The notes under the pieces were generated by a model. That model did no database searches. It was not told the origin of the DNA and saw nothing but the letters and a program-made list of their open reading frames with translations. Made by a program: the position numbers and the translations under genes. This document shows positions 20,551-32,100 of a DNA stretch of 64,000 bases, in pieces. Source of the stretch: Blepharisma stoltei (taxonomy: Eukaryota; Ciliophora; Heterotrichea; Heterotrichida; Blepharismidae); contig CAJZBQ010000044.1 in assembly GCA_914767885.1 (NCBI GenBank), positions 434,001 through 498,000 on the forward strand. Direction: 5' to 3'. The number at the start of each line of letters is the position of its first letter. The first letter of the stretch is position 1.

Positions 20551-21842
20551 TTATTCTGCACCAATTGATTGGTAAATTCTTTGAATCTTAGAAACCTTAG
20601 ACAAATCCAGAATCTCATATTTAGGAAATATTTCTTTCATAACCTCATCACAAACTCCAAATTTATCAATTAGTCCATGCTTTACACTTTCATCTGCCGT
20701 AAAGATATCTCCATTATATAAAACTTCATCTTTTTTTGCATTTTCAACCTTAATTTTCCCTTTTCTAGATTCCTCGATTACATTTTTGAATTCTTCTCCT
20801 GTTTCTTGGACTAATCCCGCAAGTCATTTCTGGGTATCTGGCTTAAGCTCTTTTACTCCCCCCTTTTAAATTTGAACAAACCTCAGTAAAATTCGGATCT
20901 TTTGGATAGCTTAGCCACTTTAAATAGGAAAATTTTGTTTTTCAATAGTAAGATTTAACAATGAAAATTATTTTTAACATAATTTAATAGACAAAATACA
21001 AGTAGAATGCTATTTAAATTTTTTTGCTCTGAATCGATTTTTTTTTTTAATTTTCATAAAAATAAATTAAAATTCAATTTATGTTTAATTGATTTAATTT
21101 AAAAAATTTAAAATTTAAAAGCAATTTAAAGTTGACAAACTAATTTTTCTAAAATTTGTTTTATTATTTAATGAAAAAGTGCAAGTAGAATGTTATTTAA
21201 ACAGTTTTTAACTTAATTGATTATTTTTTTAATTATCACTTCATAAAAATAATTTAAATTCTAAGTATTGTGCTCAATTTATATTTTAATAATTTATAAA
21301 ATTTTTATTGAGAAACATTTTATGAGTAATTTTTTTAATAAAAAACTATGCCCTATTTAAATTGGAATAGGATTTTTGCTCTAATTTAAATGGGGAGTTA
21401 GTGGGTCAACTCTCTCTTGCAAATCTAATGGAGAAGTTGCCCAGCTTCTACGCTCAATACCATATTTAGCTGCAAGTCCTTTTATACCAAATAAGCTAAA
21501 TCTAGCTCCAATACTTCCTATAAGCGATGCAGGGGTCGCATATAGCTCATTTGCAGCTGACATCACGTAATATCCTCCAGATGCTGCAAGATCTTCAGCA
21601 AATGCGTAGACTGGGATGTGATGATGCTTAGAAAATGCTAATAAACGTTGCCTAATTAAAGAACTCTGAGCTGCGCTTCCTCCTGGAGAATTGACTACTA
21701 TAGCAAGGGCCACTGGGCTTCTCCAGCGTTTCCTTTGTAAATCTTTGTTTAGCTTTTCAAGAGTTTTTTCTGATATACAGCCTGAAATGCGGATTTTAAA
21801 CACGGCTTTTCGGAGATCTGAAATCCTCTTAATAGCTTCCAT
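20551..21842 (-). CDS. S49 peptidase (SppA/SohB-like), split by a MITE
   Basis: Removal of 20856-21400 (545 bp) gives 747 nt, 248 residues. The S49 fold is recognisable from AIVVNSPGGSAAQS, then EDLAASGGYYVMSAANELYA with the catalytic Ser, then IGSIGARFSLFGIKGLAAKYG with the catalytic Lys. In bacteria and chloroplasts these serine proteases clear cleaved signal peptides from membranes. This copy is short, with one catalytic domain and no obvious membrane helix, closer to SppA36K/SohB cores. The junction reads RVDPL|KELKPDTQ. The C-terminus (GEEFKNVIEESRKGKI, FTADESVKHGLIDKFG) fits the family's usual end. A bacterial or organellar origin is likely for such a gene in a ciliate, but codon use looks like its neighbours. 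Confidence 0.85.
20856..21400. mobile_element. MITE-like IES, family C, in the S49 peptidase gene
   Basis: 545 bp flanked by TTA. The termini are CTCCCCCCTTTTAAATTTGA and, read inward from the right, CTCCCCATTTAAATTAGAGC. A second inverted copy of the motif near the right end (ccctatttaaattgg) forms a hairpin. The block gtagaatgctatttaaa recurs inside and again in the other family C copy. Confidence 0.85.
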
Positions 21843-22864
21843 TTATTACATAATCCAAGAATTTATATCTTAAAGAAATTATGTAGATTTTTCACTGCTA
21901 TCAGATAGATATTATGACAAAATATATTAAATTTTTAGTCATCAAGAACCGACACTACAAGATGTAAACAAGTTTTAGTAATGAAGACTCATTTTGCATC
22001 ATTATTTTGCTATAATAAGTAATAAAATATAATTAGGCCTCTCTAAGATATAAAATTATTTTATAAGGTCAGAAAAATATAACAAAATTAAAATAAGTCT
22101 TGAAAAAACTAATTTGCTTGTTATATTAGTGATAAAATTTTAAATTATAATAAATACAGCGTTTTATCATTTAAAAATTCGACTTAGCAGTAAAACCTTA
22201 ATTCAAGCTAAAAAACTTAATTTAACTCAAAATGGCTCGTAAATATAGTTTAAACGTTTGAATTCGTTATAATTTAACCATTTAATTCTGACTGATTCTT
22301 AAAAATTTTGTTATTTAGAAAGCCCATACGGATATTAGCAATATTTGAAGCAGTTTATAAGCAATTGAGCAGTTGATTATGAAAATTAAATGAGGAAAAT
22401 ATTAAATGATAAGTAAAATTAAAATTAAATAAAACAATCAAAAATTCAAGTATTCCGTAAATTTAATTTAATCAGAAATATTAAATGCTTGCGTTGTTAT
22501 ATTAAATAAAGCTAAGTATGCTTATTTTAAAAATACGTCGCCCAAATCTATTAAAAGTGAACATATTTTATTAGACATTATTTTGCTCTTTATTACTTAA
22601 AATTGAGTTTTTATTAGAATTGATACTTATTTGGAATCACTCAATTAAGGTAGAGGAGCTAATAATGAACACTTAAAACTTCAAAAAATTGAAGTCTATC
22701 AAAGTGTTGACGATGAGATCTTAGCCTATCCGCATTTAAACCTTCTTAAGTAAACAGAATGAATGCAAAAAATTCGGTGAGCTATTAATTCTAGGCTTAA
22801 TACTGACCCTATGAAGTTAACTGAAGAAGATAAAATAGAGAATCAATTTAATTTTAACAGATAA
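21843..22864. other. Intergenic AT-rich region
   Basis: About 1 kb with no gene. The 3' part may be the decayed upstream half of the pseudogene that follows, but I cannot align it. Confidence 0.35.
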
Positions 22865-23075
22865 GAGAAGTCACCAAAAGAATTTAAAAAACTGATGCTC
22901 TCAAATGCTAATACACTGGCTTCATTTATAAACCATTTACGTTCTGATAGTATTTATCGAATTAGATATGAGCTAATAATGAAATTTTCTGCTATTCTAT
23001 TAAGGCTTGATTGAAACTTATTGCATATGACTACAAGAGGCAGAAACTCTATAATTTTCCAATAAATGTTTGATC
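22865..23075 (+). pseudogene. Decayed paralogue of the gene at 23386-23916
   Basis: Nucleotide and peptide similarity to the C-terminal third of the next gene: FINHLRSDSIYRIRYEL here against FIDHVRSDNIHRIRDEL there. It is preceded by a degenerate match to the gaattcacgaaaagaattcc region with stops in frame. No intact start or long frame remains. It lies 300 bp upstream on the same strand, so it looks like a tandem duplicate that decayed. Confidence 0.5.
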
Positions 23076-23385
23076 ATTTTAAAAATATAGGAAATTTGAA
23101 TTCTTGCTTCGATTATAAAATGAAACCTAATATAAGCTTTAATCTGATTACAATATACTTGATCCATTGTCTGCGATAGTGAAATTTATTGATCATGAGC
23201 CGAATATTATTATTTTTTATTTATTATAGATTGTTTTTCAGCATAACTGCTTACTGAATGAGCTTAATAAATTTATTAAAATGACTAACTAAATCTTTAC
23301 TATACATCAGAGTTTTAATAAAATACTTTCTTATCAAATAACTATTAACAGTGTGGACTAAATTTAACATTACTAATCAATAAAA

Positions 23386-23916
23386 ATGCTCCAAAAGAAA
23401 CCTCTAACACTCCCAAAAATCAAAGGTTGCAAGAATGTTACTGAAGCCTCACCATCAAATTTTAAGCCCATAAAAATTCCATCTCCTAAAAGCGCAAGAC
23501 ACTTATATGATATAAAACACCGGATTACTCCATCAGGACAATACACTAATCCTAGAAATTATATTGCAAGTGATAAGATATCAAGACAAATGAGTTTTTC
23601 TTCTTTAGCTGAACAACAAACTTCGGTTCTGAGGCATTCACTAACACAAAATTCTTTACCAGCCACAATAATTAGAAAATTCGAATATCTCAAGATAAGG
23701 AGAAGATTTAAAGAGATGGGAGAATTCACGAAAAGAATTCCGGAAACAGATCCTCTTGAAAGTTTATATACAAATGCTCCGTTTATAGACCATGTTCGAA
23801 GCGATAACATTCATCGAATCAGAGATGAGTTAATGAGAAATATAAAGCCAGTATACGAAGATCTAAATGAAGCTTGTGACACATGGCGGCAAGACTCAGA
23901 AGTTCTTTATATTTAA
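23386..23916 (+). CDS. Hypothetical basic protein (176 aa)
   Basis: One uninterrupted frame. The N-terminal half is rich in Lys, Ser, Pro and Thr and probably disordered (LPKIKGCKNVTEAS, IPSPKSARHLYDIKH). The C-terminal half is helical and charged (KIRRRFKEMGEFTKRIPETD, HVRSDNIHRIRDELMRNIKP). No family recognised. A decayed copy of its C-terminal part lies directly upstream, which suggests local duplication and shows that the C-terminal block is the more conserved portion. Confidence 0.6.
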   Translation: MLQKKPLTLPKIKGCKNVTEASPSNFKPIKIPSPKSARHLYDIKHRITPSGQYTNPRNYIASDKISRQMSFSSLAEQQTSVLRHSLTQNSLPATIIRKFEYLKIRRRFKEMGEFTKRIPETDPLESLYTNAPFIDHVRSDNIHRIRDELMRNIKPVYEDLNEACDTWRQDSEVLYI

Positions 23917-24345
23917 ATATTAACAATTTTCACTATTTACTATAAAATCGTATTTTTAAGTAAAATAAAAATCGTTTTGAAGCATTTTTATCATTAAATC
24001 TAAATTTCCTTATTTTTTTCTCGTTTATATACATATTACAAAATCTAAAATTACCAAAAGCTAAATATGTAACCGAAACAGAAATAAATGCAATATGGTC
24101 AGTCATTAAAGTGCTTCTTATTCAATTTCTTTGGAAATGATTTGCATAAGATAAATAATTTAGATATTCATAAGATAGCAATTCAATTTCAAAAGCAAGA
24201 TTTTTAATAAAAAATATAGATGATAAGCTAAATTAATATTTAAAGATTTTTTAGATATAAAAGGAAAAATCTAGGAAATTACTTATATTTAAGATATCTT
24301 TATTTTAAAGGATTTTTATTAGAAATAGCAAACCATTTAAATTTA
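23917..24345. other. Intergenic gap between convergent genes
   Basis: 430 bp of AT-rich DNA. Nothing recognisable. Confidence 0.4.
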
Positions 24346-25497
24346 TTATTCATTTATTCCTAGAATTTGAGAATTTCTTTGGAAATTTACTATTTCATGA
24401 AAGCCTGCCAAAGCAAGCTCAGAAAATTTTTTTATCATCTTTTCGTATGCTGATACTCTATTTTTTTTAAAATCAGGCAACTCTTGTACACAAAGTCTTA
24501 TTATCATAATACTCAAAATCTTGGTAATATCTTCAATTTCTTTTTTAAGACTTATAGCAGTGGCTAAATCTCTATTTTTACATACGATTTTATTTGAATT
24601 GTCTATTCTTTCTTTATCCTTGACTTTAGCTATTTTACAAAATTGTTTTTCTTTTTGCAGTTTAATATTTTCATAATAATTTTTTTTACTGATTGCTTCT
24701 AAAGTCGACTTTATTTCTAAAATTTCTCTTTGGATCCAGTCAAACAGCTCTTTATAAGGATTTTCCAATTTGATTTTGTCAAAAGGAAAAATCATCCCAT
24801 CTCTGAAATCTCTCATATTTCCAATATATCTTGACTCAATATCTTTTATTCTTTCATTCATGTTTGAATACAAAGACTGAAAAGTAATAAATTCGCTTAA
24901 GATCGATTTTACATTTTTCTTCAAATTTTGAAGATTTTCTAAGCTCTGCTTCAAAAATTTTTCATCATCTATAAGCTGAAACAGCATTTTATCTGTAACT
25001 TTTAGATCAGAATCATATGTGCAGATTCTCTCATTTGTGTATGCTATATCATGAATAGATCATCTAATTTCGTTACTTCTTTCTTCGAAATCTGCGGCTC
25101 CACGGATAAATAAGTGGAATTCTTCACTTTTATAGAGAAATTTGTGCTTTACTAGTTGGCGGAGGAAGTAGCTGAGCATTTTTCTTCTTGATTCTATAAA
25201 GGCATCAGAAAAATTGCCTATGAACTTTTTAGGCGGCAGAGGAGCTATCAAGCAGCCAGGTCATCGGTTTGTTAGTAAGTTTCTTAGGACTAAGAAATCA
25301 CTATACCTTCTGTATGATTCAAACCTTCCTTCAATATCAATTCCATGAACCATATAAACTGTATATTTAGAGAACGTGCTTTCTTCGTAGAGACGAGGAT
25401 TTGACACATGGATTTCAACAAAGTCTTCAGGAGGGCAATTTGGGTCTCTATCATAGTGTGACACTTCTATTTCATTTCCAAAAATTCCTGCATTCAT
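24346..25497 (-). CDS. PX-domain sorting nexin
   Basis: A 383-residue protein. The PX domain lies at about residues 25-150. YRRYSDFLVLRNLL contains the Arg-Arg-Tyr motif that contacts phosphatidylinositol 3-phosphate, followed by the Pro-rich PGCLIAPLPPKKF loop and an FIESRRKMLSYFLRQLVKH helix, as in sorting nexins of the SNX1/SNX7 type. The C-terminal 230 residues are a long helical coiled-coil region consistent with a BAR-like dimer module. The expected role is membrane tubulation and retrograde sorting at endosomes. TGA codons as Trp (near 25259 and 25058) join three frames into one. There is no IES inside. Confidence 0.85.
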
Positions 25498-25760
25498 TAG
25501 ATTTAATTTGGTAGTGTTAATTTTAATGTTCTAAGATCATTGATTATAAACAAAAGTCACAATAAAATGAATTTTATATAAATAAAATTTGTGGAGCTTT
25601 AAAACATCTGGCTATTTTAAATTCTTTGAGTAAAAGATGCCATCTATTAATAAACGAAAGCAATGAAAATTAGATTTATTAATAAGAAATTAGTATTAAA
25701 TCTCTCTTTATAAGAAAATTAATAGAATTAATAAATATAATTTGATTGGAATTTTTTAGA

Positions 25761-26921
25761 TTAAGATATCCCGTTCATTCTCATGACTACGTCAAAGATG
25801 TCGCTTTTTTCATTGAAATCGATTACCAGGATGTTTCCCATGCGCCAATATGGAGTCTTCTCGTATTTTTCCCAGAATTTAGGTATAGAAATTTCCCATA
25901 GATGGCGCAGTTTGCCCTTGATTTGCCCACTGGCAAAATTTTTTGGTTCGACCAGTACCATATGGTTTGGTCAAACCAAAAAATTTTTCCAATGGGCAAA
26001 TCAAGGGCAAACTGCGCCATCTATGGGAAAATTCTATAGATGCTTATTGCAGTGATCAGAAAGATCTTCCACAGTGTGAGATTCCCAAGGCAGTAAAGTA
26101 TGCAATATGGTGTCAGCAGTAGGCTCAAGTACCCATGACATCTTGTAAAGTACACCAGGCCATAGCTTGCTGTTATATTCTTCGACAATTGGAGTTGTTT
26201 CATTTATCAGTAATGATTCTTTATCAACATTAGGGTTTGTTGTTTTAATAGCTGTGCCTGGCCAAATACTAACTCCGTCATATTCAAGCTCCATGGTCAC
26301 AACAGCTCTCTTACCGGCCTTGATCATATCATTGACTGTAAAGTTGAATGATGTATTCACTGGGTACATATAAGATCCCAATGTGCTTTTAACTGTGGAT
26401 TGGAGGTTAGTCAAGTTCAGTTTGGTATAGCTTCCTGCAAAGTGAGACAATTCGACAACCACGATTTCTTTGTCATATGATTTCAAATAATCAGCAATTG
26501 TCTGAAGCATTGGCTGAATGGCTGTTCCATACATATTGTTATAGACAAACCAGTTGTTCATGGTCGAGTTAAATGCAAGTTTAAAGTCGAAATATCTGAT
26601 TCCTTTCTCCAATTGGTCTTTAATTTGGATGCCTTGATCTCTGGACCATTTAATCATTTCCTTTTCTTTGTTTAAGTGAAAAGGCTTGATCACAACGTCA
26701 ATGGCAGGCCAAAGCTCAATAGCTTGGCCTGGAACTTGGACTTCGGTTAAATCGTAGGTTCCACTATTTTGGGTACCTGGAAGTGTTATATTTTGAAGTG
26801 ATTTTGGACCAACTTTATCAATGCCATCTGCTATCCATTTCTTTGGATCTAAAGCAGAGAAAAGAGGAATGATTGCTAATAAAAGAAAAGCAGAGACCAT
26901 CCTAATTATTATAAGGCTCAA
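25761..26921 (-). CDS. Secreted PI-PLC-X-like protein, probably catalytically inactive
   Basis: Removing 25886-26038 (153 bp) gives 1008 nt, 335 residues. An N-terminal signal peptide (MVSAFLLLAIIPLFSA) is followed by a PLC-X fold: SLQNITLPGTQNSGTY, then KGIRYFDFKLAF, then KEIVVVELSHF. In active bacterial-type PI-PLC the first motif is GTHxSxT with a catalytic His, and a second His precedes the GLYG-like turn. Here they are Gln (GTQNS) and a non-His residue (VYNNMYG), so catalysis by the known mechanism is unlikely. The junction across the IES reads CNKHL|PKFWEKYEK. It may bind ligand or act as a surface or secreted protein. Confidence 0.8.
25886..26038. mobile_element. TATAG-family palindromic IES (153 bp)
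   Basis: A near-perfect hairpin: TATAGAAATTTCCCATAGAT on the left matches TATAGAATTTTCCCATAGAT read inward from the right, and the pairing continues almost to the centre. Outermost TAs are at 25884-25885 and 26037-26038. Keeping one of them (removing 153 bp) restores the frame; keeping a full TATA (151 bp) does not. Confidence 0.9.
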
Positions 26922-27373
26922 AATGGGATTGAATTATGTCGACAAGTTTTTATGCAATAAAGATGAGAAGTGAGTAAAAATTAAGGGAAGGCATATGAGA
27001 TAAGATGGAAGTATATTTATTATAAAAATTTGAAAAACTCTTGAGGAAATATGAATTTGGCATAATTTTATAATTTTAGCTACAATTTTCTGTTGAAATA
27101 AATGCTTTATAAAACTAATCATTTTTATGAGAAAGCAGTATAAGCATTTGGCCCGAGGAAATTTTATTAACTTATTTAATTAATTTCCTTGTGGAAAATA
27201 TAGGAAAGCATAAAATCGCTATGTCTTTATCTAAAGTGCATGATGAAGCATTAATTTAATTGTTTTAAGTTTCCTTAGCATGTAGCATTGGCATTCTAAC
27301 CCAAAGCAATGTCAGTGTCCTTTATTTTGTGTTAAAATAAATAAGCTGAATATTAGAATTTTTCCTTGGTTGG
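26922..27373. other. Intergenic gap before S3
   Basis: 450 bp of AT-rich DNA without a gene. Short frames on the minus strand near 26934-27122 are hydrophobic but unsupported. Confidence 0.35.
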
Positions 27374-27383
27374 TGATCCTCAT

Positions 27384-27924
27384 TGTGCATACATTAAAAT
27401 GGTGTAGTGAGCCAACCTAACCTCTTAACAGCTGTAGCGGAAAGGTTTATGGGAAGCTGGAGAAGTGAAGATATCATTCGGAAATGTGCATCTGGCTAGT
27501 TTCACTTGGTTTGCTGAAGTGCGATGCCGGTCTAGCCGAACTCATGCTGATATCATTACCCTATAGGGAAATAGCTTGTCGGGGTTGGAAAGGGAAAGCC
27601 CAGTAAGGCCGTAGGTGTTTACTTGGTTAATCGGGCAAATCCCAGCGCGATGCCAGGCTTTGCGTCCTGGGCTTTGAGTTCCATTTTGGCTGACAACCTG
27701 ACCAGAAAATTCGTTTTCGAATTTCTGAAAGGCAAGTCCCGTGGACATACAGGATGTGATCTATCTTTTCAGAGTCTCGAGTAGCAAGTGTAAGCCCTCA
27801 TCCGAGAAGAGCAATGCAGTGTCCAGACTGGCAACCAATCGGTGAAGTGTTATACAGAGGTGAATAGTACCTTTGGGTAGGTGAGGACTTATCTATAAGT
27901 GGTTTAAGTTAAGATGATCCTCAT
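27384..27924 (-). mobile_element. SINE-like insertion S3 (intergenic)
   Basis: 541 bp, clearly GC-richer than its surroundings, flanked by the 10-bp repeat tgatcctcat (27374-27383 and 27915-27924). Read on the minus strand it shares a block of more than 100 bp with S7 and S4, around tttctggtca and gggctttccctttccaacc. Its minus-strand 3' end is accattttaatgtat, like S5. The open frames inside are short. Confidence 0.8.
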
Positions 27925-28979
27925 AGTTTATTAAAGCTAACTCAAAAATTATTATGTTTCAGCTCTGTTTTGTCCTAACATATTGAGATAAAAGATAAAA
28001 GCCGGTTAAAAATGTCTTACTTTTTTTTTAATTTGCTTGAAAAAGGTTCCTAAAAGTGCTTTTTATTTATCTTTTTAATTGATTAATATAAGGATAATAC
28101 TTCATTAGCAAAATTTGAATTTCCCTATTTTTCTTATTTTTACAGTTCAGGGCAAAAACTCTTCAATGAACTCAAAATTTTGCCTTCTGTTTTTTTTTTC
28201 TATAATATTCAAGATTCATCCATCAAACATTTATTCAGGCAAATAAGAATTTCAATAAAAAACCTAAAAAGGGATGATATATTTAATTTACTTTTGTTCA
28301 GTTTGTCAGTAAAAACATTCCCATTTAAATTTAATGCGTTTTAATTAGAGCTTAAGTGATAAATTGCCTATTAATTCAAAACAGAAATTTAATTCACATT
28401 TATTTATTAACTTTTATCACTTCCTAACGAAGCATTTTTTCTTTATTATTCAAAATAACTTCGTAGAGCTCCAAAAAATTTCAAATCTTATCATCAAAAA
28501 CTTCAAATCATAACAATAAAAAAACAACAGTCATCCATCTTCAGCAGCAAATCCTCCAGCAACAGCCCTCTCCATCAATAGAAGCTATTTCTCCAGAATT
28601 TTTTGATACAAAAACCATATTTCTCAGCCGAGATCGGACACCAAGAAAATTCCTGTATAAATTTGTGTCACCAGAATCCTTAAAGTTTTCCCAAGCTTAC
28701 GACCAACCTTCAGTCCTCCAGGAGATGCTCAGCTATCTGGCGCGATGCGCCTTAAAAATTACTATGAATCAAGTTTCATTCATAATTATCCAAAACGACA
28801 TAATTTTTTGAATTTTTTTTTATTTCTTTTCTACCTTTACTTCACATTTCTCTAAGCTTTTATAATCTTCAAAAATTTTTTGCGTTATCCCTCTGGTTCT
28901 CCAAAAGTAACGACATCAGATTTTTTTTTACTTCTAGAATTAATTCACTTGAAAACATGTCCAGTTTAATAAATTAACC
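27925..28979 (+). other. Intergenic region with an unassigned open frame
   Basis: Mostly AT-rich. From about 28463 to 28855 a plus-strand frame stays open (TGA as Trp) and its middle looks coding (for example TPRKFLYKFVSPESLKF), but it lacks a good start and I cannot assign it. It could be a fragment of a decayed gene or an exon whose neighbours are hidden by IESs. Confidence 0.3.
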
Positions 28980-31057
28980 ATGGGAATAAAAGTAAGCAAA
29001 GTAAAGCACACAGTCTCGCTAGACACAATGGTGGAGAGATCTTCTCTCACTAATCAAGAAATTTCGATACACAAAGCATACAAATTTGGGAAAATCATAG
29101 GCGCTGGGAACTTTGGAGTTGTAAGAGAGGCGTTTCCTACTGACTCCTTAATAAAAGTCGCCATAAAGGCCATTTCTAAAGGCATGAAAGGGTTTGATAT
29201 AAAAAAAGCTTCCAGAGAAGTGGCCATACTTAAGTCAATAGACCACCCCAATATCATTAGATTTAATGAAGCCTATGAAGACGACAGAAATATTTTTATT
29301 GTTTCTGAACATTGCCAAGGTGGCCATTTATGGAAAAAAATGATAACACAAAGAAAACTCACAGAAATCGAGGCACAGATTTACATTAATCAGATGCTTC
29401 TAGCTATAAACTATTTGCATCTCCACAAAATTGTACATAGAGATATAAAGCCAGAAAATTTTTTATTTGTCTCCCCTGACCACAATGAGCTAAAGTTAAT
29501 TGACTTTGGCTTTGCAAAAAAATACAATAAATTTTCATCAATGCGCAAATGTTTAGGGACATCTTATTACATGGCTCCTGAGGTTTTGAAAGGAAATTAT
29601 AACCAAAAATGCGATGAATGGGGGATTGGAGTCATCATGTACACGATGCTTTGTGGAGAATTACCTTTTTACAGTAAAGATTTGCATACAGCTTTTGAAC
29701 AAATAAAAAAAGGAGCCTTTTGCACAACAAGTGAAAATTGGGACCAAATTTCTTTAGAAGGGAAAGATTTGATTGGCAAATTGTTGTCTGTGAATCCTTC
29801 TAAACGAATTTCTGCAAAAAAAGCATTAAACCATCCTTGGTTTCGTACAATGACAAATAGTGATCCTTTAGTCGACGGTTCCTTAATCAGCTCTTTTCAA
29901 GAGTATTGCAAATCATCAGTTTTTCATAAAGAAATCCTTAATATGATGATAAAATACATGACTTTCAGCGAAATCAGGGAAATAAATCAGCTCTTCCTAA
30001 ACTTCGATAAAGAAAAAAAAGGTGAAATTTCTATAAAATCTTTTACAAGATTTTTGCAGAGCTCACTTACCAGTATATCTATAGATACAATAAAAAACTT
30101 GCTTAAGGAAATTGATACTGATAAAGACGGCATCATTAATTACACAGAATTTTTAGCAGCTGCTGTGAGCTCAATACATATTAAACTTAAATTGAAGGTC
30201 GTAGCTTTTGCCTATCGGTAACGCAGTCACCAAGGATCCCCATGGGGATTCACCTTCTATGCGATGTTGAAAGGGAGAACTTCTTCGAGTTTGATGACTC
30301 ACAGGGCGAGTTACAGCTCTTACACCACCTGACGCTGTTGCACCTGCGAAGTAGGGTTCTTTATCTCCGTCTCCTCCTTGTCTTGCCGGCTCCAGTGTTA
30401 AGTGAGAAGGCTATGGACTTCTGCAGCATTCTGCTTGGGTTAACGAAGGCTCACCACCAAAAATTCCAAAAAATGGAATTTCTGGTAGGCTATCAATAAA
30501 AATGAAAAATTCAAAGCCAAAGGCGTAACCCCAGTTTCAAGAGAGGAAAGTAGCCAAATGGTCTAGGCATCGCCTGCAGATTATGCTGGGCATTCCCTTT
30601 CCAATTCTGAACCCGCCTTTTCCTTTGAGGTAAAATCCAATCCTGAAAGCGGACTAGGGATATTAAGGGTAAAATCCTATAGGCCCTGCACATTACCAGA
30701 ATCTTACCTAGCATTGCAGTCAATTTCTGGGTTAGAAAAAGATTGCCGGATATAATTAAATATGTGCTCGGAGGAGTCGGCAAAGCCGACAGCTAAGCGC
30801 TGAGACACCATATTTAATTATGGAGTTCAATACATCAGTTTACTCAAGACGAAATTTGGTTCATTTTTGATCAGTTTGATAGCGAAAGGAAAGGATTTAT
30901 AACACCAAATGACATTAGAAGAACATTGCAAAGGTCAGGTTGTACAATAGAAAAGGACATAGAAAGTAAATTGCTGAAAGATATTGGAAGAAAAAACATT
31001 GCGAAAATTGATTTCAAAGGATTTCTTGATATCTTTACAAATGGGTGGAGGAATTAG
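28980..31057 (+). CDS. Calcium-dependent protein kinase (CDPK), split by a SINE-like insertion
   Basis: Spliced length is 1422 nt, 473 residues. MGIKVSKV at the start fits an N-myristoylation signal (Gly2, Ser6). The kinase domain is complete: GAGNFGVV, catalytic Lys in VAIKAI, HRDIKPEN, DFGFA, GTSYYMAPEVL, and an HPW end. After the junction-autoinhibitory region come four EF-hand-like units: a degenerate first (FDKEKKGEIS), a canonical DTDKDGIINYTEFL, then, after the insertion, FDSERKGFITPNDI and a weak last one. Only one loop looks fully competent for calcium. The junction AVSSIH|QFTQDEIWF removes 30180-30835. The expected role is calcium-triggered phosphorylation at membranes. Confidence 0.93.
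30180..30835 (+). mobile_element. SINE-like insertion S4 in the CDPK gene
   Basis: 656 bp flanked by the 9-bp repeat tcaatacat (30171-30179 and 30827-30835). The 3' half aligns by eye with S7 over about 300 bp (aaaaaatgg...tttctgg, cccctttccaa-like, cttacctagcattgc, ttgccggatataattaaa). Its 3' end is a hairpin: ataattaaatatg, a loop, then catatttaattat. Confidence 0.85.
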
Positions 31058-31296
31058 ATTATACACAAATTCTGTGATGGAATCGTCATGGATATATAAA
31101 ATTAATTAATTTTTTGGTATAATTTTGGATTTAAATCATAAGTTAATTATTGATACCAAACTGCATGAGGTGCAATGTCTAAGAAATTAATTCTTCTCTC
31201 TTGAATTTACACCAATAAATAGCTTACAAGCTATAAATGGTTTGGACATAGGTTTAACCGAATAAGATTTGAATAATTTACAAAATACTGGAAAAT

Positions 31297-31947
31297 ATGG
31301 AAAATCAATCAGAATAGTAACTCTCAATCAGCGACTATCTTTTTAAGATCCTCTTAATTGGAGACTCTGAAGTTGGAAAATCTGCTCTTTTGCTTCGTCT
31401 TTGTGATGATGTTTATAGCGAAAACTACACAGCTACCATCGGGGTAGATTTCGTAAGAATCATCTAGAAAATACGCACAATTCAAGATTCAGGAAAAACT
31501 GTAAAGCTCCAGCTATGAGACACAGCAGGCCAAGAGCGATTTATTTCTATAACTTCCAACTATTATCGTGGCCCTCATGGAATCGTAATTATTTATGACA
31601 TCACAAACCGTGAGTCTTTTAATCATGTCAATAATTGGCTACAACAAATCGAATTATACTCAGAACCTAATGTAAAAAAATTTTTAATTGGAAATAAATC
31701 AGATTTAGAAGAAAGAAGAGTTGTGACATATGAGGAAGGGAAAAATTTCGCAAAAAGCAAAGGTATGAATTTTATTGAAGTGTCTGCCAGGACTTCGAAT
31801 AATGTAGAAGACGCTTTTATATTTTTTTCTAGAGAAATAAAAGAAGAAATAGCTGCGAAAATGATTATAGGAGCGAACTCAAAAGCAAATAAGCTTGGGT
31901 ATGGAGAAGCAATAGTAACTGAAAGTAAATCTAAATGCTGTTCATAG
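31297..31947 (+). CDS. Rab-family small GTPase (Rab1/8-like)
   Basis: 206 residues after two 15-nt introns: gtaactctcaatcag (31317-31331) and gtaagaatcatctag (31453-31467). All G motifs are intact: [12 protein letters not shown] (P-loop), TIGVDFKIRTI (switch I), WDTAGQERF (switch II, the W encoded by TGA), GNKSDLEE and SARTSNN. It ends in KSKCCS, a plausible double-Cys geranylgeranylation site. The sequence between switches fits the Rab1/Rab8 branch, so ER-Golgi or post-Golgi vesicle traffic is likely. The second intron follows the GVDF codons, a position shared with the paralogue at 33885. Confidence 0.93.
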
Positions 31948-32100
31948 TTATTAAAAATATAATAAAGGTTTAGAGATCCAGCTTGGAAATACAGGGATTT
32001 ATTTATATAATAATCAAATATAGAATAAGAGAAGTCTTTAAGGGGGTAGAAATCTTATTTGCTATTAAAAACCTTAATCTTTCATTCTGTTGAAATTAAA

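Noticed and set aside
27384-27924. GC-rich island as a possible structural RNA or rRNA fragment
   Set aside because: It has a 10-bp target duplication and shares blocks with S4 and S7, so a retroposon explains it better; no rRNA or tRNA motif was recognised.
30242-30783. ORFs inside S4 on both strands as possible transposon proteins
   Set aside because: Short, without known domains, and not conserved as frames between S4 and S7.
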